NCBI GenBank assembly: GCA_031265005.1 | Contig: JAISDD010000072.1 | Location: 1 to 8,241, forward strand | Direction of reading: 5' to 3' | Length of the DNA: 8,241 bases | DNA from: Syntrophomonadaceae bacterium | GTDB lineage: Bacteria; Bacillota; Syntrophomonadia; Syntrophomonadales; Syntrophomonadaceae | Shown: piece by piece, positions 1-4,963 of the stretch | How positions within the stretch are numbered: position 1 is the first letter of the stretch | Layout of the letters: every line of letters starts with the position of its first letter | Translations under genes and position numbers: made by a program | Notes under the pieces: model-generated | The model's database searches: none | What the model saw: only the letters and a program-made list of their open reading frames with translations | Told to the model about the DNA's origin: nothing

Positions 1-196
1 GAAGATCACTGTCTTTTACGGCCGTAGTATTGATGACATCTCCCGCATCTCCTGAACTATTGCCACAACCTTGAAGCGCTAAAATAGCTGCAATAACAGC
101 AATTATGCCCATAATACCAATGGGCGTCCAGTATTTGCGCGCTTTTTTAGGCGTTTTTTTTGTATTTTGAAACAGTTTATGATAGGGCTGTGACAT
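1..196 (-). CDS. N-terminal part of a lipoprotein or membrane-anchored protein (possibly DUF2318 family), cut by window edge
   Basis: The frame is open from an ATG at 196 to the window edge (65 codons seen). The start is well supported: AGGAGG lies 7 bases before the ATG. Residues 11-22 are strongly basic (many Lys/Arg). Residues 24-43 are a hydrophobic segment ending in Leu-Gln-Gly-Cys, so Cys44 could be a lipobox cysteine; otherwise the segment is a plain N-terminal anchor. A Gly/Ser/Asn/Asp-rich linker follows, so the rest of the protein should lie outside the membrane. It is the last visible gene of the HMA/TauE-type exporter operon, 52 bases after the 39-codon ORF. From memory, the short stretch after the linker resembles the start of DUF2318 (CxxC-containing, predicted metal or Fe-S binding) proteins, which often neighbour such exporters. 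That family call is inference because the diagnostic part is outside the window. Confidence 0.75.
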   Translation of the reverse strand, partial: MSQPYHKLFQNTKKTPKKARKYWTPIGIMGIIAVIAAILALQGCGNSSGDAGDVINTTAVKDSDL

Positions 197-248
197 TCGG
201 ATATCCTCCTAAGTTGAATTTTTCATCGTGATAATGCTGCTAAGATAG

Positions 249-368
249 TTATTCTTGACGCCGGTCAGGTTTTTTTTTATTTTCCGATTTGTCTCGCATG
301 AAAATCATAGCTGCGGCGATTACCGCGATCGGAAGTACGCAATGCCAATGGCTGATTATAAATTCCAT
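249..368 (-). CDS. 39-residue single-pass membrane protein with an HWHC motif
   Basis: This small ORF begins with ATG at 368 and ends with TAA at 249-251. A GAGAGG ribosome binding site sits 6 bases upstream of the ATG (375-380). The peptide has a short N-terminus with His7-Trp8-His9-Cys10, one hydrophobic helix at about residues 11-24, and a very basic, hydrophilic tail (residues 25-39) ending in RRQE. The positive-inside rule predicts that the tail is cytoplasmic and the HWHC end is at the outer face. It lies between the 47-codon ORF and the lipoprotein-like gene in the same direction, so it is probably co-transcribed with the HMA/TauE/cupredoxin gene. The His/Cys cluster at the membrane surface suggests metal or heme contact, which is inference. 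I do not recognise a named family; short DUF2933-type membrane proteins with a similar layout are a weak possibility. Confidence 0.65.
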   Translation of the reverse strand: MEFIISHWHCVLPIAVIAAAMIFMRDKSENKKKPDRRQE

Positions 369-409
369 AATTAACCTCTCTTTTCTTGATTTTCTAGTTT
401 GCTGGCGGG

Positions 410-553
410 TCACTTTTCCCTGCCTTGGTAAAACGGGAACATCAATCCTGTGATGAACAAGAGCCCTAAGTTATAAGCAAGAATAATTTGTACAGGGTTA
501 GGTAGTTCTCTTGAAAATAAAGAATTTAAAGTTTTGTGTATTTTTCTTCTCAA
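410..553 (-). CDS. 47-residue membrane protein, TTG start overlapping the upstream stop codon
   Basis: The frame opens with TTG at 551-553, overlapping the TGA stop of the large exporter gene (TTGA, 4-base overlap), and closes with TGA at 410-412. The peptide has a basic N-terminus (RRKIHK), a polar stretch to about residue 19, one hydrophobic helix at about residues 20-42 (from PVQIILAYNLG to FPFY), and a short charged tail (QGREK). There is no Shine-Dalgarno motif before the TTG, so initiation would rely on coupling to translation of the upstream gene. No ATG exists in frame upstream before a stop. The protein-like composition, coherent membrane topology and tight packing with the next small ORF support it. 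I recognise no family. It could be an accessory subunit of the exporter. The start is the least certain part. Confidence 0.5.
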   Translation of the reverse strand: MRRKIHKTLNSLFSRELPNPVQIILAYNLGLLFITGLMFPFYQGREK

Positions 554-2412
554 TGGCAGTTTGGCCCGCCGCTGGCAGCAAAAGTTTCCAGCGGATAAAT
601 TAATGTTTCATAGGCGGCTACTTCTGCTTTGATTGCCGCTTCATCAATCGCCTCCAAATCGTCGACTACTTTAATGTATCCATAAGATGTATGGTCTCCG
701 TTCGAAAACGCAAAATCCTCTGTGGGAAACAAATAGAGAGGGTTTTCGCCTGTCAGCAAATTAAGCTGTGTGTTGTAATACGGTACGAGCATGATAAAAT
801 CGCTATCATTGGTCGAGGTATTGTTGATCGTCCACTCGACGTCTATACCAGCTTGCACTACAATGATTGCCGGGCTGTATCCAACATCGTCATTCAAACC
901 AATAGACACACGCTGGATACTGTATTTCGTGCCGCTCGCCTCAATAGTCCCCAATTTAGCTGTCGCTAACATATTTGTAGGGATGGTAATATTAGCCGGA
1001 ACCGGGCCAGTAAAAGCGGCTGCTGCGTAATTAACAGGTTGTTCGGGTTTTGTTGTCTCATTGGTCTCGCTTTCTTCAAGCACTGTAATGGAACTGCGAA
1101 TCATTCCCATCCAGCAACTATATGGAAAACGGCCTGTTTGTAGAGGAGTGAACTCAATGAGGTTTTCTCCGGTGGTGAATTTATATTCAATGTTATATTC
1201 TGGAATCAAGAGACGGTTGTTGCAGCCGTTAATACTCCCTTGCGGCGCGTCTATCGTCCATTTAACAGGTATTCCAGCCTGAACAGTAATAGCTGGATAG
1301 CGCCCTGATTGGAGCGTACTGTTCACTATTTGATACCCGTCCTGGATGACTAATTCGGATGCGCCTGCCGTTCCGCCGGCAACAGATTGGGATAAGAAAT
1401 CAAGCGACAGCCCTGAAAGACTCCAGCCTTGTGAAAACATCGACAGGCCAAGAACGACAACCAATGCCGCTCCGACTGTTATAACTTTACTGGTGAACTT
1501 TCTGCTGAGTATGGAGCTGAGCGCCCCCAGCCCAAACATAAGAGGAACTGTGCCGATACTGAATAAGAACATTGAAAGGGCTCCTTTGAGCGGGCTGCCA
1601 GTAGATAACGCGTAAATTTGCATAGCTTGCAGAGGCCCGCAAGGCATGAGGCCGTTTAACAATCCGACAATTAGAGGGTTGTTGGTTTTTCTTTTTTCAG
1701 CTTCGATCTTTCGCGTTAAAACTCTTGGCATCTTTGGGGTGAATCTGCGGAGCTGCGGAAAAACACCAAGCATGTTAATCCCCATAATGACCATGAACAC
1801 GCCGGCGGCTAGCTGAATAGCTCCTCTAAACGAACTGGTAAGAGTTAGAACTGACCCCAATGTGCCAACGGCGCCCCCAATCATTGTGTATGAAATCACT
1901 CTGCCAAGGTTGTATAGAGAACTTGGGCGCAATGACGCGGAATAGTTATTATCGTCTTGAATATTCAATTTGGGGAGGCATTGAGATAAATTGATACCGC
2001 CGCACATGGACACACAATGGACTGAGGTCAAAAGGCCGATGATGAACAGCATGCCGTAATCCATGCCAGCCTCGGCTGTCGGGAAAATATTAAATATGCC
2101 TGCAAAACCGAACTGACTAATGAGCATGTAACCGGCGAGAATGATAACCAGTATGCCAACGGGCTTTTTATTGGCGCTAGAAAACTGATGGTCGGGAAGC
2201 ACTTGATAATCCAGTTTCTCAATAATCGCTGTAATCTCTTGCGCTGTGATAATATTAGCGTCATAAGTAACGGCGGCGCTTCCGGCGTTATAACTCACAT
2301 CGGCGGCTTCAACACCGTTTGTGTTCCTTAAAGTTTGCTCAATTTTATTTTGACAGCTAACGCAGGTCATTCCGCCTACGCGCAATTTTTTAGTATTCAA
2401 TCCTGATTCCAT
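550..2412 (-). CDS. HMA domain + TauE/SafE (DsbD_2-like) membrane domain + two cupredoxin-like domains, metal/redox transport fusion
   Basis: A 620-residue multidomain membrane protein. Residues 9-70 form a heavy-metal-associated domain with the classic GMTCVSC motif (Cys17, Cys20), presumably cytoplasmic. About seven membrane helices lie between residues 86 and 326. Within them are HCVSMCGG (Cys133, Cys137) and NGLMPCGP (Cys258), the two hallmark cysteine motifs of the TauE/SafE / DsbD_2-type transmembrane family. Residues 354-445 form a cupredoxin-like domain with possible ligands Cys397, Cys433, Met435 and Met437 (SCWMGM). Residues 491-583 repeat this domain without those residues. The C-terminus ends PNCH. 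Likely role: handing copper or reducing equivalents across the membrane; the substrate is inferred. Start choice: a GTG at 2427 is in frame but overlaps the GGGAGGTG ribosome binding site, so the ATG at 2412 is preferred despite a 14-base spacer. It is the first gene of the left operon. Confidence 0.88.
   Translation of the reverse strand: MESGLNTKKLRVGGMTCVSCQNKIEQTLRNTNGVEAADVSYNAGSAAVTYDANIITAQEITAIIEKLDYQVLPDHQFSSANKKPVGILVIILAGYMLISQFGFAGIFNIFPTAEAGMDYGMLFIIGLLTSVHCVSMCGGINLSQCLPKLNIQDDNNYSASLRPSSLYNLGRVISYTMIGGAVGTLGSVLTLTSSFRGAIQLAAGVFMVIMGINMLGVFPQLRRFTPKMPRVLTRKIEAEKRKTNNPLIVGLLNGLMPCGPLQAMQIYALSTGSPLKGALSMFLFSIGTVPLMFGLGALSSILSRKFTSKVITVGAALVVVLGLSMFSQGWSLSGLSLDFLSQSVAGGTAGASELVIQDGYQIVNSTLQSGRYPAITVQAGIPVKWTIDAPQGSINGCNNRLLIPEYNIEYKFTTGENLIEFTPLQTGRFPYSCWMGMIRSSITVLEESETNETTKPEQPVNYAAAAFTGPVPANITIPTNMLATAKLGTIEASGTKYSIQRVSIGLNDDVGYSPAIIVVQAGIDVEWTINNTSTNDSDFIMLVPYYNTQLNLLTGENPLYLFPTEDFAFSNGDHTSYGYIKVVDDLEAIDEAAIKAEVAAYETLIYPLETFAASGGPNCH
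569..594 (-). other. GC-rich hairpin at the 3' end of the exporter coding region
   Basis: A perfect 7-bp inverted repeat (CCGCTGG / CCAGCGG, 12-base loop) lies inside the last codons of the fusion gene, 16 bases ahead of the TTG start of the 47-codon ORF. No U-tract follows, so it is not a standard terminator. It could slow ribosomes or protect or process the mRNA at the junction, but it also encodes part of the C-terminus and may be chance. Confidence 0.35.
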
Positions 2413-2443
2413 AGCGGCAATTAACACCTCCCTTTTCTATGGC
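2407..2443 (-). promoter_or_regulatory. Start-codon hairpin around the exporter ribosome binding site
   Basis: On the minus strand CCATAG (2438-2443) is the exact complement of CTATGG (about 2409-2414), which contains the ATG start at 2412. The 22-base loop holds GGGAGGTG. The fold would leave the ribosome binding site open but pair the start codon. The stem is short (6 bp), so its regulatory effect is inference. Confidence 0.35.
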
Positions 2444-2470
2444 GTTAGTTTACTAATTAATTTTGTAGAA

Positions 2471-2476
2471 ATTATA
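2471..2476 (-). promoter_or_regulatory. Candidate proximal -10 element for the exporter operon
   Basis: A perfect TATAAT lies about 60 bases upstream of the exporter ATG. The hexamer 17 bases further upstream is TTTTCT, a poor -35, so the promoter would be weak or activator-dependent. Between it and the ribosome binding site lies a hyphenated inverted repeat TTAGT-TT-ACTAA (2445-2456) that could be an operator, or chance in AT-rich DNA. Confidence 0.35.
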
Positions 2477-2566
2477 TGGATGTAAAAATTCATAGAAAAT
2501 TAAATTTTTTATAACTTGTTTTGTTAGAAGTGGCAACTAAACTCACTGGGTAGTTTTTGTGTATTT

Positions 2567-2596
2567 AGTATAGCAAAAACTTCAATTTTTCCACAA
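2567..2596 (-). promoter_or_regulatory. Candidate distal promoter for the exporter operon
   Basis: TTGTGG (2591-2596), an 18-base spacer and TATACT (2567-2572), preceded by TGC as an extended -10, point toward the exporter gene. It lies just downstream of the tRNA terminator, so the operon probably has its own promoter here. The 5' leader would be about 150 bases, mostly AT-rich. Confidence 0.45.
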
Positions 2597-2620
2597 AATT
2601 TCACAAGTAAAATGAACATC

Positions 2621-2661
2621 AAAAACCCCTGCAATACCGCATTATTAGGTATATACAGAGG
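2621..2661 (-). terminator. Intrinsic terminator of the tRNA-Val transcript
   Basis: The minus strand has CCTCTG pairing with CAGGGG (one G-U pair), a small internal loop, then ATACC pairing with GGTAT around a 9-base loop, followed at once by TTTTT (2621-2625). It begins 20 bases after the CCA end of the tRNA and separates the tRNA from the exporter operon. Confidence 0.75.
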
Positions 2662-2681
2662 CTTAAATTGTTTACATATTA

Positions 2682-2756
2682 TGGTGGGCGCAGAGGGGTT
2701 CGAACCCACGACTTCTACCGTGTGAAGGTAGCACTCTCCCGCTGAGTTATGCGCCC
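2682..2756 (-). tRNA. tRNA-Val (anticodon CAC)
   Basis: A complete 75-base tRNA including the encoded CCA end. The acceptor stem is GGGCGCA / TGCGCCC with discriminator A. The D stem is ACTC/GAGT. The anticodon stem is CTACC/GGTAG around the loop TTCACAC, giving anticodon CAC, which reads the valine codon GTG. The variable loop has five bases and the T loop is TTCGAAC. One oddity is the T stem (GTGGG against CCCTC), which has a U-U mismatch at the second pair (positions 50-64). It has its own promoter upstream and an intrinsic terminator downstream, so it is a single-gene unit between purA and the exporter operon. Confidence 0.95.
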
Positions 2757-2780
2757 TGACATCTTATAGATTATGAAAAT

Positions 2781-2810
2781 ATTATAATCCTTAATATAGC
2801 GTTGCGTCAA
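2781..2810 (-). promoter_or_regulatory. Sigma-A type promoter of tRNA-Val
   Basis: TTGACG (2805-2810), an 18-base spacer and a perfect TATAAT (2781-2786) lie just before the tRNA. Transcription should start near 2774, giving a leader of about 18 bases for RNase P to remove. The promoter lies after the purA stop codon at 2838. I see no terminator for purA in between, only a TTTTTTAAAAAA run. Confidence 0.75.
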
Positions 2811-2837
2811 AATAAGTTCATTTTTTAAAAAAGTAAT

Positions 2838-4115
2838 TTAAAATAACTTTTCGCTGACGATAGTTTGGCTGCGAGTAGGGCCAACCGCTATTAATTTTTG
2901 TTTTACTCCGGTTAGTTCTTCTATTTTTTTAATGTACTTTTTGGCATTTTCCGGCAGTTCGTCAAAAGATTTTATGCCGCTTATATCTTGTTTCCAGCCG
3001 GCCATTTCTTCATATACAGGCTCGCATTTTTCCAGAGTGGCAATATTTTCCGGAAAATCTTCTATTATAGTATCGTGATAACGATAAGCCACACAAATTT
3101 TAATGGTGTCGAAATCATCTAATACGTCTAATTTGGTAATAGCTAGGCCGGTCAATCCGTTTATACGAACCGCATATTTTAAAATGACCATATCAAGCCA
3201 TCCGCACCTGCGCGCGCGTCCGGTGGTGGTGCCAAATTCGCAGCCTTTTTCACGCAGTTTTTCTCCGGCCGCGTCATCCAGTTCAGTAGGAAAGGGGCCT
3301 TCCCCTACTCGGGTAGTATAAGCTTTGACGATCCCCAAAACATTATCAATAAAAGCCGGGCCTATTCCGGAACCTATACATGCTCCGCCGGCTGTGGGAT
3401 TCGATGAAGTAACGAACGGATAAGTGCCGTGGTCTATATCCAGTAAAGTACCTTGCGCTCCCTCTAGTAATACGTTTTTCCCTTCTAGTAAAGCCTTGTT
3501 TATTATGATAGAGGTATCGGCGATATATTTTTTAAGTGTTTGTATTTGAGTATATATTTGTTCCAAAAGCTCTTCCGCGTCAAACTCTTTTTCCCCATAA
3601 ACGTTCTGCAAAAGTTTATTTTTCAAACTAAGCTGTAATTTGAATTTATTAATTACACGCGGGTCTTTTTCAAGAAAATCCGCTATTCTGAAACCTTGCC
3701 GGCTTATTTTATCTGTATAAGCAGGGCCAATGCCGCGCATGGTAGTACCGATGTTGCCGATACGTTCTTCTAATCTGTCCAGTGTTTTATGATAAGGCAA
3801 AACTACATGCGCACGGCTACTTATTTTTAAATTATCAGCATTGACGCCTCGTTCCTGCAAGCCTTTCAGTTCAGTTATAAGATTTTCCATATCTACCACA
3901 ACGCCGTTGCCTATAACGCAAATAGTATCCGGATATAAAATACCGGAAGGAATTAAATGCAGCATGAATTTTTCTTGTTCCACCAGAACAGTATGACCGG
4001 CGTTACTTCCTCCTTGATAGCGAACTACCACATCAGCCTGTTCGGATAAAAAATCAGTAATTTTACCTTTTCCTTCATCTCCCCATTGGGCGCCTAATAA
4101 TATAAGGGCAGACAT
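2838..4115 (-). CDS. purA: Adenylosuccinate synthetase
   Basis: Joins IMP and aspartate with GTP hydrolysis to give adenylosuccinate, the first committed step from IMP to AMP in the cytoplasm. The 425 residues match the usual bacterial length (about 425-430). The N-terminal signature GAQWGDEGKGK is at residues 8-18, with the catalytic Asp13 and the GTP-binding loop. Catalytic His41 is in GGSNAGHT. Further conserved blocks are RVGEGPFPTEL, TTTGRARRCGWLD and GPTRSQT near the C-terminus. The ATG at 4115 follows TTAGGAGGT with about 6 bases of spacing. It has its own promoter at 4183-4211 and sits downstream of rplI after a 395-bp gap. In many Bacillota purA follows dnaB, which is absent here. 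The gene looks intact. Confidence 0.98.
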   Translation of the reverse strand: MSALILLGAQWGDEGKGKITDFLSEQADVVVRYQGGSNAGHTVLVEQEKFMLHLIPSGILYPDTICVIGNGVVVDMENLITELKGLQERGVNADNLKISSRAHVVLPYHKTLDRLEERIGNIGTTMRGIGPAYTDKISRQGFRIADFLEKDPRVINKFKLQLSLKNKLLQNVYGEKEFDAEELLEQIYTQIQTLKKYIADTSIIINKALLEGKNVLLEGAQGTLLDIDHGTYPFVTSSNPTAGGACIGSGIGPAFIDNVLGIVKAYTTRVGEGPFPTELDDAAGEKLREKGCEFGTTTGRARRCGWLDMVILKYAVRINGLTGLAITKLDVLDDFDTIKICVAYRYHDTIIEDFPENIATLEKCEPVYEEMAGWKQDISGIKSFDELPENAKKYIKKIEELTGVKQKLIAVGPTRSQTIVSEKLF

Positions 4116-4146
4116 TCATATACCTCCTAACATGTCAGTATCCAGG

Positions 4147-4174
4147 AAAAAATGGCCAGCAAAAGCTTTGGCCA
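4147..4174 (-). terminator. Hairpin plus U-run just ahead of purA (terminator or 5'-end stem-loop)
   Basis: TGGCCA (4169-4174) pairs with a second TGGCCA (4153-4158) across a 10-base loop, and six Ts follow on the minus strand (4147-4152). This is terminator geometry with a short stem. It begins right at the start site predicted from the purA promoter. It could stop read-through from the ribosomal operon, abort purA transcripts very early, or cap the 5' end of the purA mRNA. A competing hairpin CTTTG/CAAAG overlaps its 5' arm. Confidence 0.45.
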
Positions 4175-4199
4175 GCAAAGTAATCTTAGCAAAAGCTTT
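4158..4199. repeat. Two copies of AGCAAAAGCTTT, 30 bp apart, around the purA start site
   Basis: The 12-mer AGCAAAAGCTTT (plus strand) occurs at 4158-4169 and again at 4188-4199. Each copy contains the palindrome AAAGCTTT. One copy lies in the -10/-35 spacer and the other just past the predicted start. The 30-bp centre-to-centre distance is about three helical turns, as expected for a paired operator. Confidence 0.6.
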
Positions 4200-4211
4200 A
4201 TATCATGTCAA
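4183..4211 (-). promoter_or_regulatory. purA promoter
   Basis: A consensus TTGACA (4206-4211), exactly 17 bases of spacer, and TAAGAT (4183-4188) preceded by TGC (extended -10). The start would be near 4176, giving a leader of about 60 bases. A perfect inverted repeat TTAGC-A-GCTAA (4243-4253) lies 32 bases upstream of the -35 element and could be an upstream operator. I see no PurR box (CCGAAC core) or recognisable purine riboswitch. Confidence 0.7.
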
Positions 4212-4510
4212 TACGAGTTCATTTTATTGGGGAATATAGCATTTAGCAGCTAATAAGTTTTATTTTTGAAATACAGTTGGGGTGATTAATTTGCATAATA
4301 TTTTAAAACAACCTTTGGCGGAAAGAAAAATCTTTTTCTAAAGGTAATAAAAGAAATTTTCGGCCAATATTTTCATTGTGTCGCATAATTGAGGGATTGA
4401 TTTTTATCGTTGCATAAAATTACCATTTCGTTGTTTAAAGCGCTATTTTACATACACGCGTTTTTATTTCATGCGCTTATTGTAATGACGTTTAGTTCAG
4501 CGGAACAGGC
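4212..4510. other. Gene-free AT-rich interval between rplI and the purA promoter
   Basis: No frame on either strand looks like a gene, and no remnant of dnaB or gdpP is apparent. The interval holds the candidate terminator at 4305-4345, three similar 8-mers (plus-strand TTGCATAA at 4291 and 4410, TCGCATAA at 4381), and an imperfect palindrome around 4354-4375 centred on GGCC. I see no RNA of a class I can name. Confidence 0.6.
4305..4345 (-). terminator. Candidate terminator of the yybS-rplI transcript
   Basis: On the minus strand ACCTTT (4340-4345) pairs with AAAGGT (4311-4316). These arms enclose a 16-base AGAAAAA-GA-TTTTTCT hairpin (4324-4339), and TGTTTT follows. It lies about 165 bases after the rplI stop. 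The stem is AT-rich with an unpaired 7-base stretch, so the call is moderate. Confidence 0.4.
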
Positions 4511-4963
4511 TTAATCTTTTTGCGTAGTTACGATCACCTTTAGTTCAGCTTGGACTTGAGGGTAAATTTTTAATTTTACGGTATATTCTCCTAAATGTTT
4601 TATGGAGTCTTCGATTTCTATTTTCTTTTTGTCCAGATTAATTTTAAAATCTTGTTTGATAGCATCTGCTATTTCTTTACTGGTAACTGCGCCGAATAAT
4701 TTATCGGAACCGCCGGTTTTCACTTTTATAGTAACGTTCTTTTCGTTTAATTTCTCTTTTATTTCCTCTGCTTGCTTGATTTTCCATTCCTTTTGTTTAT
4801 CTGTTTTCATATGCTTTTCTTCCGTTTCTTTTAATAAAGAAACAGTCGCTTCCAAAACTAACCCTTTAGGAATTAAATAATTTCTGGCGTACCCATCCGC
4901 TACTTCTTTTACATCTCCTTCTTTGCCAAGATTTTTGACGTTTTGAATTAAAATAACTTTCAT
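4511..4963 (-). CDS. rplI: 50S ribosomal protein L9
   Basis: Binds 23S rRNA in the large subunit near the L1 stalk base. The 150 residues match the family length. The N-terminal domain carries the L9 signature GDVKEVADGYARNYLIPKG (about residues 16-34). A long charged central helix follows (about 42-75, rich in Lys/Glu). The C-terminal domain contains GGSDKLFGAVTSKEIADAI. The ATG at 4963 overlaps the stop of the YybS-family gene (ATGA) and has AAGGAG 7 bases upstream, so the two are translationally coupled. In many relatives gdpP (DHH/DHHA1 cyclic-di-AMP phosphodiesterase) lies between yybS and rplI; here the genes abut directly. Confidence 0.98.
   Translation of the reverse strand: MKVILIQNVKNLGKEGDVKEVADGYARNYLIPKGLVLEATVSLLKETEEKHMKTDKQKEWKIKQAEEIKEKLNEKNVTIKVKTGGSDKLFGAVTSKEIADAIKQDFKINLDKKKIEIEDSIKHLGEYTVKLKIYPQVQAELKVIVTTQKD

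Noticed and set aside
691..1615. Several plus-strand frames of 73-92 codons opposite the exporter gene
   Set aside because: They lie antisense to a gene with clear domains, have no good ribosome sites and show no family features.
2028..2264. 78-residue minus-strand frame inside the exporter gene
   Set aside because: It overlaps the helix-encoding region of the HMA/TauE gene in another frame; its hydrophobic look is a shadow of the real membrane protein.
2413..2427. GTG at 2427 as the exporter start (625 residues)
   Set aside because: The GTG is part of the GGGAGGTG ribosome binding site, so no spacer exists; ATG at 2412 is preferred.
2524..2709. 61-residue minus-strand frame starting in the tRNA
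   Set aside because: It starts inside the tRNA T arm (the familiar MGSNPSAPT artefact) and runs through the tRNA terminator. A 31-codon sub-frame from an internal ATG preceded by AGGGG would need the terminator arm as its ribosome site.
4116..4510. Purine riboswitch, T-box or dnaB remnant ahead of purA
   Set aside because: I could not find conserved cores of these RNAs, and translations of the minus strand break up within a few codons with no DnaB motifs.
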